Shown: positions 20,760-31,778, counted from the first letter of the stretch. The stretch: DNA of 60,000 bases from Diphasiastrum complanatum (GCA_029204225.1 CM055098.1:5887246-5947245); one strand, 5' to 3'. Made by a program: numbers and translations. Notes: generated by a model from the letters alone, not told the origin.

Positions 20760-21775
20760 TACAATTTCTTGCATTTTTTGAACATTTTTCAAAAAAATTT
20801 ACGAAAGTTTTAGAAATTTTCATGAACGACTTTTGTGTCTATTCATCGACTAAAGACCATTTAGACGCATTAGAGAAGACATTGAGAAGATGTCAAGAGA
20901 AATCTCTTAAATTGCATCCGGCCAAGTGTTATTTTGGATGAGGGAAGACATCATGTTAGGACATAAAATTTCGAAGGATGGCATTCAAGCCGACATCGAA
21001 AAAGTAAAAATGATTTTAGAGTTATTAGAACCAACCAATCTACGAGAGCTTAGAGGATTTCTAGGACACGTAGGATATTATTGTAGGATAATTAAGGATT
21101 ATGCCATAGTAGTAACTTCTTTAACAAGCTTATTAAAAAAGCTGTTGAGTATCATTGGTCACAAGACCATCAACAAGCTTTTGATAAGTTAAAACAGTCA
21201 TTAGCAGAAGCAACTGGAGTTAGACCTCCAGATTGGGCTAAAAAGTTCCATGTATATGTAGACACATCATCATTTGCAATACGTGTAGTGCTTAGTCAGA
21301 AAGATGACCAAAATATAGATTACCCAATTTATTATGCGGGTAGACAACTCACAGCATCAGAAAAGAACTATTTTGCTACAGAGCGTGCAGCACTAGGAAT
21401 GATTTATTCTGGAAAGAAATTTAGACATTATCTTTTAAAATACCCTTTTGGTTTTCATGTAGATCACTATGCATTGAAACATTTAGTGAATAAACCTGAT
21501 CTTTCGGGTAGGGTAGCTAGATGGTATTGTTATTATATGAGTTTAATTGTGAAGGAGAATTAAGAAGAGGCAAGGATCATCAAAATGCTGATTATATATC
21601 TCGCCTCCAAATGAAAAATCAGTTTGATCCCATTTCTGATGAATTTCCGGATGAACATATAATGCGTATTCAATCGGAAACATCAATTTATATGGACATT
21701 ATTAACTTTTTACAGGACCAGATTTATCTTGAGCATTTTAATAAACAGCAAAAACTATTTTCCTTTCAAAAGTAG
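20760..21775 (+). pseudogene. Ty3-gypsy RT (C-part) and RNase H, decayed
   Basis: The RT begins mid-domain. The catalytic box reads FMNDF at 20819-20833, where the family has Y/F-x-DD; the first aspartate is replaced by asparagine (codon 20825-20827). The thumb follows: LHPAKCYFG, LGHKISKDGI, LRELRGFLGHVGYY. RNase H shows VYVDTSSFA, PIYYAGRQLTASEKNYFATE, FRHYLLKYPF, and DHYALKHLVNK, then GKDHQNADYISRL. Frame changes occur near 20940, 21190 and 21540. The frames belong to the plant gypsy group common in Tat/Athila-like and related lineages (inference). The palm and finger domains, protease and gag are absent. Confidence 0.8.
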
Positions 21776-21783
21776 GACCTTCT

Positions 21784-22899
21784 ATGATTATAAATAAAAT
21801 ATTGTATAAATTAGGAGCCGACGATAATCTTCGCCGATGTTTAGAACCAACCGAGATGCCCACTGTCATAAGTGCATTACATGAGGAAGATTCGGGGGGT
21901 CACTATGCTCTTAAAAATACTGCAAGAAAGATTCTTAATGCTAAATATTGGTGGCCTACCATCTATAGAGATGTTAAATTATTCATTCAAAAATGTGATG
22001 CATGTCAGAGGATGGGAAAACTCAGCTTCGCGACACATTGGCCACTTACTCTGATTATTCCCTTAACACCTTTTGAGAAGTGAGGGATAGATTTTGTAGG
22101 GCCTATCAAACCGATCACTCGTAAAACTCGCCGATGTTACATTCTTGTTGCTACGGACTATGCTACCAAGATGGTAGAGGCCGAAGCCACAGTTAAAAAT
22201 GATGCTAAGACTGTAGCAAAGTTTTTATTCCAAAACATTATTACACGTTATGGATGTCTCTTAGAACTCTTTAGTGATAGGGGAGCCCATTTTCTTAATC
22301 AGACCATCGAGGCTATATTGTCATACTTCTCCATTACACATCGCCAAATCACTCCATATAATCCTAAAGTGAATGGGCTTACGGAGCGGGCAAACGGAAT
22401 TTTGTGTAAAATTCTGAATCAAGTAACGGAAATGCTTTCTTTTGATTGGGATCAGAAGTTACCATCTGTCTTATGGGCATACAAAACTGCTGAAAAGATC
22501 ACAACTAGGCAGACTCCATACTATCTTATGTATGGAATGCATCCCATATTACTCATAGAATTCGAAGTTTTGACATTTCGCATTAGTAAGGAAGAGCAAA
22601 TGGATGAACACGATAGTCTCTGGGAGCGGATGATAGCTTTCACACAACTGGAGGAGGATCGTCGTCTTTCATTAATTGAGATTGAACGAGTTCAGAATAA
22701 AAGAAAAGAAATTTTCGATCAATCTATTAAACAAATAAAAATTAAACGAGGGGACTATGTGCTTCTGTATGATAACACACACATGTTGTTTCTTGGGAAA
22801 TCACATACCAAATGGATGGGACCTTACAAAGTCATAGAAGTTTTTAACAATGAATCAGTTCAGTTAGCCGATCTTGAAGCGCATTTACTTGATACTTGA
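21784..22899 (+). pseudogene. Ty3-gypsy integrase, one nonsense codon
   Basis: The HHCC zinc domain is intact (HEEDSGGHYAL, YWWPTIYRDV, CDACQRMG). A TGA at 22081-22083 replaces the expected tryptophan before GIDFVGP. The catalytic triad is complete: D in IDFVGP, D in FSDRGAHF, E in NPKVNGLTE. The tail shows KRGDYVLLYDN and KWMGPYKVIEVFNN. The enzyme inserts element cDNA into the host genome. Apart from the single stop it reads through to TGA at 22897, so decay is mild compared with the RT before it. Confidence 0.85.
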
Positions 22900-22914
22900 G
22901 TAAATGGCTCAAGA

Positions 22915-24029
22915 GTGAAGTGCTACTATGACTTTTTTCCGATGAATATGAAGAAGTTCAATTTTTTGCAAAATTTGCGAAACATGCAAAATTTCCGATA
23001 CTATCCACATTTCATCCAGTTTGAAAAACTTGTCGCCTTTGGTCCAATAATTTCCACTGTAGTTTGCGAAATTTGTGACACTCACACCTTCGCATTTTTT
23101 GCCCATATGTTGTAACGAAATTTGCGACAATGTTCACATTTCATACCTTGTTATTTCTAGTTTTGAACTTCACTACATTAATACTTTCCACCGCATTTTT
23201 GTGAAAATGCCAACACCTTCGCTTCATCACTGTCACTATATTCCTTGCAAAAAGTGCGACACCATTATGGAATATGGTATGTTAAGTAAATCCACCATTT
23301 TTGGGAAAACGGAAATTACGACACTCCAACCTTCACATTTTTCGGGACTTACCTTCGTTCCATCCTTGACCTTCGAGAAATTTGCAAAAAAATAACAATA
23401 TTTCTCTAGTATGTTGCATATCATTTTGTTATGCTCCTTTGTTTCCACCATGTTTCCATGTTGACAGCATATTGGAAATATGCGAAAAACCCAACACCTT
23501 CGTGTTTATAATTTCTATGATAGTTTGCGAAAAATGCGACACTATTTTTGGAGTTTTTATGTTGCTCAACTTACCATTTTGGAAAAGCGAAACGTGCGAC
23601 ATAGTCAATCTTCACATTTTTCGCTTATACATTTTTTCGCTCTTGCATTTTAACGAAAAAAGTGACAGTCTTCGCTATCAATATCATATATATTGTTTCA
23701 TAGATTGTGTATATTGTTTATTTTCGCAATTCAATACTCATAAATATTGAACTGATCTTTTGCAAACTGAGCAAAGCATTTGTGTATTTTATTTATTTAT
23801 TTTTGTTTTTTAAGAATAGATGCTTTATTGTTGAGTCTGTACCTTCAAAACGAATGACACGCTTTCATTAAATACTTGTCTAAATCCACCGATATATCAT
23901 TAATATACCAAAAACCTCAAACACTTCTGTTTTTTCGTCACCTCTTTTCCATCACTCTTGCTTTTTTATTTTGTGAACTTTTACGATTAAGCTCTCTTCC
24001 GCCATCGCTAGTTTACCATTACTATCGTC
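22915..24029. repeat. Spacer between gypsy integrase and ORF3 (TTCGCA / TGCGAAA motifs)
   Basis: At least twenty short words with a TTCGC or GCGAA core lie between 22960 and 23690, in both orientations: AAATTTGCGAAA, CACACCTTCGCATTTTTTG, GAAATTTGCGACAATG, CCAACACCTTCGCTTC, AAAAAGTGCGACACC, AAAATGCGACACTA, CACATTTTTCGCTT. CCTTC and GTGCGACA recur on opposite strands. There is no supportable ORF. 23760-24029 is AT-rich with a pyrimidine-rich run before the ORF3 start. Confidence 0.65.
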
Positions 24030-24609
24030 ATGGCAATTGTGTTCAAAACGCATCCAAAACCAGTCTTACCGGTTTTGCAGTCATTAGCCATACGAGCACA
24101 GATTGAAGGACTCCTTCAATTCGATCCATCAGTAATTCTTACAGATGTGTGCCACAAGCTAATTCAAAATCTGAACGAAACAGAGGAGGGACATATTTTC
24201 ACCATTGTCCAAAATCAAGAGATTGTTATTACAGACGGATTTTATTGTCGTGCCTTGGGTTTGCCTATGGATGACAGTATGCCTGTTACTAAGCCCGACT
24301 TCATCATTGGGAGCGGAGCTTTTCAAGAGGGAGCAGAGCTTTTCGAGAGGAAGCTTATCTGGAGAAAAGGGGATATAAGCTTTCATATATCAGAGACCCC
24401 AATCTCAAGAGCTTCGTGTGATTCGCTCTTGCTTCCATATTCTTACTGGAGGTTATCCAAATCTATCTTTTTAGAAAGATTACAATTAGAAGAATAACTA
24501 CTTCCTTGCTACAAAAGGGATGACCCTCGAACAAGTTAATGAAGAAAATGAAGCCCGAGCAAAAGCCATTTTCCATAAAAAGCCATCCAGCAGGAAGCGA
24601 CAAAGGTGA
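24030..24609 (+). CDS. Gypsy ORF3 (element at 20.8-24.6 kb), short version
   Basis: Function unknown. From ATG 24030 a 155-residue frame runs to 24497. Shifting one frame, it continues as TLEQVNEENEARAKAIFHKK and ends in the basic string PSSRKRQR at the TGA of 24607-24609. The block LLQFDPSVILTDVCHKLIQN, FTIVQNQEIVITDGFYCRAL aligns in pattern with MRFYPALFHSEINMGLALYA, FLYQGTTYKVRINADLMVTI of the ORF at 43137. The Ser/Thr/Pro-rich and long acidic parts are missing. The position is the same: about 1.1 kb after integrase, same strand, behind a motif-rich spacer. No signal peptide or membrane segment is seen, and the basic tail looks nuclear (inference). Homology to the other two ORF3 copies is weak and rests on pattern and position. 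Confidence 0.5.
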
Positions 24610-24783
24610 ACGTAAGAAATTTGTTTGTGAGCCGCTGCACAGCTGAGGAAGGGGATATGTGGAGCCTCATGATCACACATTATCCAAAGTTATTGTTTTA
24701 TATTGCAAAAAATTTCAATTTTTATGTGACGTTCTATAGAGACGCATTAGTAGATCTCAACCGACATCTTAACTGTTGGAAAA
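24610..24783. other. Non-coding junction
   Basis: A short stretch between the end of the short ORF3 and the next copia piece. Nothing is recognised. Confidence 0.4.
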
Positions 24784-24899
24784 CAACATTCGGTGATTTC
24801 CAAGGGAATTTGTGCAAAGCAAGAACCTCCAAAGACACTAAGGTAATCATCCTTAGGCTTCTTGAATAATATTTCATATGGTGTATTTCCTTCAACAAC
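24784..24899 (-). pseudogene. Copia integrase scrap, opposite strand to the next element
   Basis: The minus-strand frame reads GNTPYEILFKKPKDDYLSVF then GGSCFAQIPLEI. This is the conserved stretch after the copia integrase core (TPFE-LF-KKP-V-HLRVFG). It stands tail to tail with the plus-strand copia gag that starts just beyond, so an inversion or a second insertion joined two copia ends here. Confidence 0.6.
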
Positions 24900-25623
24900 T
24901 TCAATACTCATCAAGGAAGAGCTACCAAGCTTGGAGGCATTGCAAAGTGTTCTTATAGCTAAAGAAATAAGGCAAGAGAACAAGCTACTAAGGATAGAGA
25001 AGTTATCGATCAATTGTTATGGTGATGGCAAGGCTCTTTTTGCCAAGCACAAAGGGAGGAGTAGAAAGCAACACCAACATATCTCCAAGAACAAAGCAAA
25101 GGACAAAGACCAAGATGATGGAGAGGAGCATGACACCGCTCATGCTTCTACCTCAAAGAAGAAGAAGGAGAATATCAAATGTTTCTTTTGTGGCAAGATG
25201 GGGCACTATGCAACAAAACAAATTGCTTCAAGAAGAAGAATCAATTTAACCAAGCCAACCTTTCAAATGAGAAAGAAGACTCTATTGCAAGTGATGGAGA
25301 GGGATCTCTTATGGTCTCTAGTTTTTCATCACTTTCAAAAAGATGGAGCTTGGTACATTGGTAGTGGAGCATCTTCACATATGTGTAGCTCCAAGGAGTC
25401 CTTCACATCTATTATGCCTTATGGAGGAGCTAAGAAGACTATCAATACCACAAATGACCAAGAATGCAATATTGAAGGCATAGGGAGTATTCCCTTGAAG
25501 ACCTCATCTTCCAAAATTCTTTCTCTCAAGAAGGTTCTTTATGTGCCTAATCTTACAAAGAACCTCATAAGTGTTGGCCAACTTATTGATGGAGGCCTTG
25601 ATGTGAAATATTGCTACTTGTAA
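24900..25623 (+). pseudogene. Copia gag C-part and protease, protease active site lost
   Basis: It starts in gag (SLEALQSVLIAKEIRQENKL) with a Lys-rich linker and the zinc knuckle CFFCGKMGHYAT, after which the last cysteine is lost to a frame change. The protease site reads WYIGSGASSHM: the catalytic aspartate codon is GGT (25360-25362), giving glycine. The GAG-pre-integrase part ends LTKNLISVGQLIDGG and a stop at 25621. Without the aspartate the polyprotein could not be cut. Confidence 0.8.
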
Positions 25624-25629
25624 TATCAA

Positions 25630-26760
25630 GAAATGATGAGACCCTTGCACATGGATCAAGATTTGGAGGCATATACAAGCTTGATCCAAGAGAGAGTTGT
25701 GCTATTGCTTTTGAGACAAAGCTTTCCAAGGAGGAATTATGGCATAAGAGGTTGGGACATCCCAACTACAAATCTGTGCTTTCTATGTGCAAAGAAGCCA
25801 AAGCTATTGGCTAACCAAAGAATCTTTCAAAGAAAATCAAGCCTTGTGAGGCTTGTGCTATTGCAAAATCACACAAGAAGGCATACAAAAGATCTTCCAT
25901 CAAAAGCACCCATCCTTTGGAGCTAATACACTCGGATGTGCACTTCTCATCAACTCAAAGCAAAGGAGGAGCCACATGCTTTCTGATCTTTATTAATGAT
26001 TTCACAAGATTTACATGGCTATATCTTCTTACTTCTAAATCTTTAGTGTATGATCACTTCTTTATTTTCAAAGCATATGTTGAGAAAAAATTCTCATTCA
26101 AGATCAAGGCTTTGAGGTGTGATGGAGGAGGAGAATATATCGCCAACAAATTCCATGACTATTGTGAGCAAGAAGGTATAAAGAGGGAGTTCTCTTGTGC
26201 ATATTCATTTTTCATTTTACGTGAAGTGGTTTTCTCTCACTTCAAAATTTTCGGAAAGTGGTTGGGAACATCCCTTGTTCAAAATAGACGACCTTTCGGA
26301 TTTTTTTTTCTCTTCATATTTTTGGCAAAAAGCCGAAGGTGCCCGTAAAAAGGCGAAGGTGCCCTCAAAAAGACAAATATGTCTTTAAAACGGTTTAATT
26401 CATGAAAATAGATGACCTTCGAGAATTTTCTCTCTCTTTGCATTTGTCGAGACAATGCGAAAAAGCCGAAGGTGTTAAAAATAGTTAAACTTTGAACTGG
26501 AGAGAGGAGGAATAGATCCTTATATGAATGTGCAAAAGCAATGAGGATTGACGTATCATTGCCTAAAGACTTTTGGGGAGAAGCTATTAATTGTGCAAAT
26601 TATCTTTGCAATAGGCTCCCACATCTTGCTCTTGGAGGAAGGACACCATTTGAGGTCTTATTCAAAATGAAGCCTAAGGTTGATCACTTTAGAGTACTTG
26701 GCACTATTTGCTTTGTGCATATTCCCTTGGAAACAAGAAATAAGGATGATCCATGATCTA
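25630..26760 (+). pseudogene. Copia integrase, interrupted
   Basis: It shows LWHKRLGHPNY, CEACAIAKSHKK-like sequence in a shifted frame, ELIHSDVHFS, FINDFTRFTWLYL and RCDGGGEYIANKFHDYC up to REFSCAYS at about 26206. There the frame enters an unrelated insertion to about 26497. Integrase resumes with ERRNRSLYECAKAMRIDVSL, AINCANYLCNRLPH and TPFEVLFKMKPKVDHFRVLG. Frame changes near 25750 and 25830 and a stop at 26755 add to the damage. Confidence 0.8.
26207..26497. repeat. Insertion in copia integrase carrying CGAAGG motifs
   Basis: This segment replaces the expected SPSQNGVA codons of the integrase. It contains AAAAAGCCGAAGGTG twice, AAAGGCGAAGGTGCC once, and inverse forms GACGACCTTTCGGA and GATGACCTTCGAGAA. 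This is the same kind of two-orientation motif text as in the gypsy spacers. It has no ORF and no clear target-site duplication. Confidence 0.6.
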
Positions 26761-28607
26761 GCAAAGGAACTAAGGTTGGATATTCATCCACCAAAAAGGC
26801 TTATAGAGTCTTTGTGCTCTCTACTTCTCAAGTGATTGAAAGTAGAGATGTTATATTTCATGAAGATCAACATCCATTATTTGAAGGGGCCAAGTTCAAT
26901 CAATCTCAAGATCCATCACCTATCATGCCTATTGAAGACCATCAAGACATGTTGGGGTCGAGATTTGAGGAGGAGACTCCTCGGGTTCATACACCTAGGA
27001 GGACTTCTAGAGAGAGATCCGAGCCTAAGAGGCTTTCCTATGATAACAAAGGCAAGCAAGTGGAGCTTGATTCCACTCATGGCATATTTCATCTCACATG
27101 ACGAGCCAAAGGACGTTGAAGAGGCACTCAATACTAAGGAGTGGTATGATGCCATGAAGGAAGAGTATGAAGCCTTAATCACCAACAACACTTGGGAGCT
27201 TCTCCATCCAACAATCACATCATTGGATCCAAGTGGGTATTTCGAATCAAGTATAATCAAGATGGCACTATCAACAAGTACAAGGCAAGATTATGTGCCA
27301 ATGGATTTGCTCAAATCCATGGAATTGATTATGAGAAGACATTTGCACCCATGGCAAAAATGGTGACTATAAGGATTCTTATCTCTCTTGCTACCTATTT
27401 CAAGTGGAAGGTGTTCCAATTAGATGTTTCCAATGCATTTCTCAATGGTTATCTTCAAGAGGAAATCTATATGGAGCAACCTCAAGGATTCATCAAGGAT
27501 GAATAAAAAGTGTGCTTACTTTTCAAAAGCCATTATGGACTCAAGCAAGCACCAGGATCTTGGTATGAGAGACTCAACTCTTTTCTTATCTCACTAGGAT
27601 TCACTCTTAGTGACTATGGTCCTTCCATGTATATCAAGTTTGTTGCTAGTGATATCGTTATTCTTCTCATTTATGTAGATGACATTATCCTATGTGGAAG
27701 TTGTATCAATTTGGTGGAAGAGACCAAAATAGTACTTGGGAAAGAGTTTAAAATGCAAGATCTAGGAGAGATCCATTACATATTAGGCCTAGAGATTGAC
27801 TTTCATGATGATTATGCTTTTATTTGTCAATCTAGATATGCTCTTGCTATGTTTAAAAAGTTTCATATGGAAGGATGTAAGGGCATTGACACACCTATGG
27901 AGCACATTGTAAAAGATCCTAATAAAGGTGATGAAAGATTCTTCAAGGACATCATGTTTTTTAGGAATCTTATTGGCTCTTTGATATGGCTTACTATCAC
28001 TAGACCCAACTTGAGCTATTGTGTGCACAAGATGAGTCAATTTATGCAAGATCCAAAAATCCAACATTGGAAGATGGCCAAGAGGGTGCTAAGGTATGTA
28101 TCTTCATCACATGATTATGATCTACTCTACAAAAGTGAAGATTTATCTATCATTGGCTACTCGAATTTGGACTTTGCAAGTGACAGGATGGATCAAAAGT
28201 TTACAAGTGCATATACTATATTTTTTGGAGGAAATCTCGTATCTTGGCTTTCCAAAAAGCAAGATACTATCTCTATTTCTTCTTGTGAGGCCGAGTATAA
28301 AGCACTCACTACATTGACAAAAGAAGTGCTTTGGATCAAGAGGATTCTTTTGGAGCTAAAGTGCATCAAAGAGGAGGAGCTACCGTTGCTATATTGTGAT
28401 ATTATCTCGGCCCAAGCACTTGCAACTAATCCAATTTTTTCTGCAAGAAGCAAGCATATAGAAGTGGGACACCACTTTGTGAGAGAGAAGCTTATTGGAG
28501 GAGAGATCCATTTGGAGCATGTTGATTCATTATCTTGTATTGCTGGTCTACTCACCAAGCCTCTACTCAAGGGTCCTTCATCAAACATAAATCCAATCTT
28601 GGAATGA
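26761..28607 (+). pseudogene. Copia reverse transcriptase / RNase H
   Basis: The integrase tail (VIESRDVIFHEDQHPLF) leads into [49 protein letters not shown] (27417-27448), and YVDD at 27672-27683. RNase H follows: IGYSNLDFASDRMD, KKQDTISISSCEAEYKAL, ARSKHIEVGHHFVREKLIGG. A frame change lies near 27190-27270 and a TAA at 27504-27506 (after GFIKDE). From 27510 to 28607 the frame is open. This is the best preserved copia pol in the window, but it still has at least two lesions. Confidence 0.85.
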
Positions 28608-28646
28608 TTTCAAGATCAATGTTTTTTCAAGATTAGATATTTTTTT

Positions 28647-28654
28647 AGGAGGAG
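28647..28654 (+). other. Copia polypurine tract (AGGAGGAG)
   Basis: It lies directly before the LTR start TGAAAACTATG at 28655 and about 40 bases after the RNase H frame. Confidence 0.8.
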
Positions 28655-29163
28655 TGAAAACTATGAAAAACTATCTATCTTAGTCTTAGCGGTCTGATAA
28701 AGTTTTTATGAAAACTTCTTTGTGTAGAGTTGTGATAGGACCAAAAATTGGCATAGATGGCAAATTGGCAAAATCTACATGTAATGCCTCTATTGAGCCA
28801 AAAGTGAATTATGATGCAATCTTGAGGATAGGCACATGAATAGAGTTTTGACACTTGTAGTATAGTAATTTGATGAGTGATAGAGTCAAAAGTTGGTTTT
28901 GACTAAGGGGTCCAATAGAATTGAAGAGGCTATGATTAGGGGTCCAATAGCATGCAAGGAGAGATCTCCACAAGTTCTATATGTACTTCTCCTTCAAATT
29001 ATTATTAAAGTTGAGTTTTTGAGTCAAACTTTTGGTTGGTGAAATTTGCTTGTTTACTCTTCTATCTCTACACGAGTTGAAATTAGTTCTATTCTCTCTC
29101 TACCCGAGGAGAGGAACTTTATTTTACTTAGGTTTTTTCAAGAAGCTTTTTCCTTCATGTGTA
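28655..29163 (+). repeat. 3' LTR of copia remnant E (forward arm)
   Basis: It starts TGAAAACTATG after the PPT. Landmarks GTGATAGGACCAAAAATTGG and GGGGTCCAATAGCATGCAAG return inverted at 29272-29920. The terminal CA end is not reached; the arm breaks off near 29163 in CTTCATGTGTA. Confidence 0.75.
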
Positions 29164-29271
29164 TGAACTTTGGTCATCAACAATTGCATCCATCTTTGCC
29201 TCTATGCCTTCGTTTTCTGATCTAGATCTTGGAAATCAATCTAGAATCCATTGACAAGTGTAGAAGCTTAC

Positions 29272-29920
29272 ACATGAGAGGAAGTGCTTCTTGAAAATCT
29301 AAGTAAAATTAACCTCCCCTCCTTGAATAGAGAGAGAATAGAGCTAATTCAACTCAAGTAGAGAGAGAAGATTGAACAAGCAAATCTCACCATACAAAGA
29401 TTGACTCAAAAACTCAAATTACATAATGATTGGAAAGAAAAGTACATACAAAACTCGTGGATATCCCTCCTTGCATGCTATTGGACCCCTAATCATAGCC
29501 TCTTCAATTCTATTGCACCCCTAATCATAGCCTCTTTAATCTTATTGGACCCCTCTTGAAGATCTCTTAGTTCCTATTGGACCCCTTGACCAAGGCCAAC
29601 ACTTTGACTTCATCACTCATCAAATTACATTATCACAAGTGTCAAAGCCCTATTCACATGCCTATCTAGCTCGAGATTGCATCACAACTCACTTTTGGCT
29701 CAATACAAGCATTGCATGTGGATTTTGCCAATTTGCCATCTATGCCAATTTTTGGCCCTATCACAATTCTACACAAAAAAGCTTGACATAAAAACTTTAT
29801 GAAACCCCTCAAGATATGATAAACTATTTTACACATGTGGGAACATGCTCTACACATGTGAAATGTACTCACAAACATAAAGACATAAAATTGCCAAGCT
29901 AGATTTTTGTCAATTTTTCA
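29272..29920 (-). repeat. Inverted copia LTR (reverse arm)
   Basis: Read on the minus strand from 29920 it begins TGAAAAATTGACAAAAATC and follows the forward LTR closely (GTGATAGGGCCAAAAATTGG, GGGGTCCAATAGCATGCAAG). It carries a short internal duplication of the 'AGAGGCTATGATTAGGGG' phrase and some extra sequence near its start. Below it, about 29270-29160, minus-strand sequence TCTAGATCAGAAAACGAAGG and a run of codons starting ATGGATGCAATTGTTG may be leader and gag start of that second, truncated element. The two arms form a palindrome of about 1.25 kb. Confidence 0.75.
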
Positions 29921-30489
29921 TAGAAAAGTGTTTTCCTTGAGGCGAGTGAATATTTTGACCGAATGATGTCGGAATTGGAAAAGAATGGTTGATTGGGTCC
30001 ACATCGAGTTTGCGAACCTAGGGTTACCAACCGTCTATAAATCCGAGTGATTCTAAACTGTTCCGACACCCGAAGCCCGTTTTTGGGGTCAAACTTTAAA
30101 CGGAGGCAAGGTTTTCGTAATTACATAATTACTCCTTTTTTTATGTAAATAACTATATTTTTGACATATTTACGTTGAAAACCATAATAATGTTAACAAA
30201 AAATGACCCGTTGGTGGCGTTTGGACCGGGGTGCCCTCTAAAATAGCCCGACGGATATTCTTACTATAAGAAATGGGTAGACCCCATCCTATTTCTCACA
30301 TTTCCAAGCTTTCTTATAATTGCTTTTGCAATATATTGCTTCCTAATCCTCTTGCTTACAGTTTTATTTCCGCATGACACTAATTTAATGTAGTTAAATT
30401 TTATTTTTTGTACTTAAAAAAATTAGATATTGCTTTTTTACTATACAATATCTTAAAAGTTTAAGTCCAGAGTGGTTATTTCTCAAGTT
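29921..30489. other. Non-coding, nothing recognised
   Basis: AT-rich sequence outside the inverted LTR. There is no ORF, motif or repeat I can name. Confidence 0.4.
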
Positions 30490-31235
30490 TGTGGTTATTT
30501 TAGATTCATTTTTGGTTCACGACTATTCACTTGGCTAGGTGCTATTATTGAATTTACAATAAGCATTTGTGCACGTTGTTGTAATTATTGATTCATCTTT
30601 GGTGGGCTAGGTGCTATCGATGAATCTATAACTATCATGGTGGTTTGTTGCATGATTAGTCTCTTGTGATTATTTTAGATTAATTTTTGGTGCACGACTA
30701 TTCACTTGGCTAGAACCTAGTGCTATTGATGAATTTTCAATAATCATTTGTGTAACTGATAATTATGGATTCATCCTTGGTGCATGGCTATTCACTTGGC
30801 TAGGTGCTATCGGTGAATCTATAACTATCATGGTTGTTTGTTGTATGATTAGTCTCAAGTTTATGATTATTTTGGATTCATTTTTCGTGCACGACTATTC
30901 ACTTGGCTAGGTGCTATTGATGAATTTTCAGTAATCATTTGTATACATGATAATTATTGATTCATCCTTGGTGCACGACTATTCACTTGGCTAGGTGCTA
31001 TTGGTGAATCTATAACCATCATGGTTGTTTGTTGCATGATTAGTCTCAAGTTTGTGATTATTTTGGATTCATTTTTGGTGCACGACTATTCACTTGGCTA
31101 GGTGCTATTGATGAATTTTCAATAATCGCTTATGTACTTGATAATTATTGATTCATCTTTGGTGCATGGCTATTTACTTGGCTAGATGCTATTGATGAAT
31201 CCATAACTATCATGGTTGTTTGTTGCGTGCTTGTT
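30490..31235. repeat. Tandem repeat, four units of about 190 bp
   Basis: Units start at TTCATTTTTGGTGCACGACT: 30505, 30680, 30877 and 31069 (spacing 175, 197, 192). Each unit holds two half-copies of 'ATTCACTTGGCTAGGTGCTAT' about 95 bases apart, so it is a higher-order repeat of a ~95 bp monomer. The middle units are the most alike. No coding potential. Confidence 0.85.
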
Positions 31236-31565
31236 ATTTAAGAATTGTGTACATTCTATGTTTGTTGGTTGAAGGATTAAGATTGTACAAATATTCCAGT
31301 TTCAACATTTTTAGTATGTGTTGATATTTTTGTATGTGATATAGTAGATTTCAATTTTGTATTTCATATTTCAATCACAACACATGCTTATAATTTGATA
31401 TTTCTAGCATTAGTAAACTCGTTAACTTAATTATGAGCATAGATTTGTTATTCTTAACATCTAGTACAAAAGATTTTTTTTATCAGATGCTATTTGTTAA
31501 CTTAACAGTTGTTATCATATAAAATTTGTTATTGTAAATATGTAATATCTAGTAAATTCAATTTT
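31236..31565. other. Non-coding AT-rich stretch
   Basis: Nothing recognisable. Confidence 0.4.
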
Positions 31566-31778
31566 CTATTGTGGGTCAACCATGGTGGATTGTGCAAGTG
31601 AGCCATCCGATCTAGTGGCCTCGTTGATTTTATGAAAATCATGACCACTTTCAACGGCACTTGAAGTGGAGGTGTTCTTTTTGGAAAGGTCCAAAAGTTC
31701 TTGAATGACTTTTCTGCCTTGCTCATTGGACAATAATGAGAGAAGGCCTTGAATATCAACGTTTGGCAAACCTTCCAT
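31566..31778 (-). CDS. Small unrecognised ORF (70 residues)
   Basis: Starting at ATG 31778, it reads MEGLPNVDIQGLLSLLSNEQ then GRKVIQELLDLSKKN, a helical N-terminus followed by a Ser/His/Asp-rich tail. I recognise no family. It could be a chance ORF or an exon of the broken gene 0.8 kb upstream on the same strand. There is no splice evidence linking them. Confidence 0.2.
   Translation of the reverse strand: MEGLPNVDIQGLLSLLSNEQGRKVIQELLDLSKKNTSTSSAVESGHDFHKINEATRSDGSLAQSTMVDPQ

Larger units (their letters stand above)
24900..28654 (+). mobile_element. Ty1-copia retrotransposon remnant E
   Basis: A plus-strand copia with gag C-part and zinc knuckle, protease, integrase (interrupted by a ~290 bp insertion), RT, RNase H, and a polypurine tract at 28647-28654 next to a 3' LTR. 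The 5' LTR, primer binding site and gag N-terminus are missing. The proteins are close to those of remnants A and B, but the LTR is different in sequence, so it is a sister family. Confidence 0.85.

Noticed and set aside
20735-20800. Similarity of TGTTGGAGAAACCTC... to TGCTGGGAAACCTCC... at 19432, suggesting a pair of LTR starts
   Set aside because: The match fades after about 50 bases, and the 20735 copy can be read as diverged RT sequence. No polypurine tract or TSD is present.
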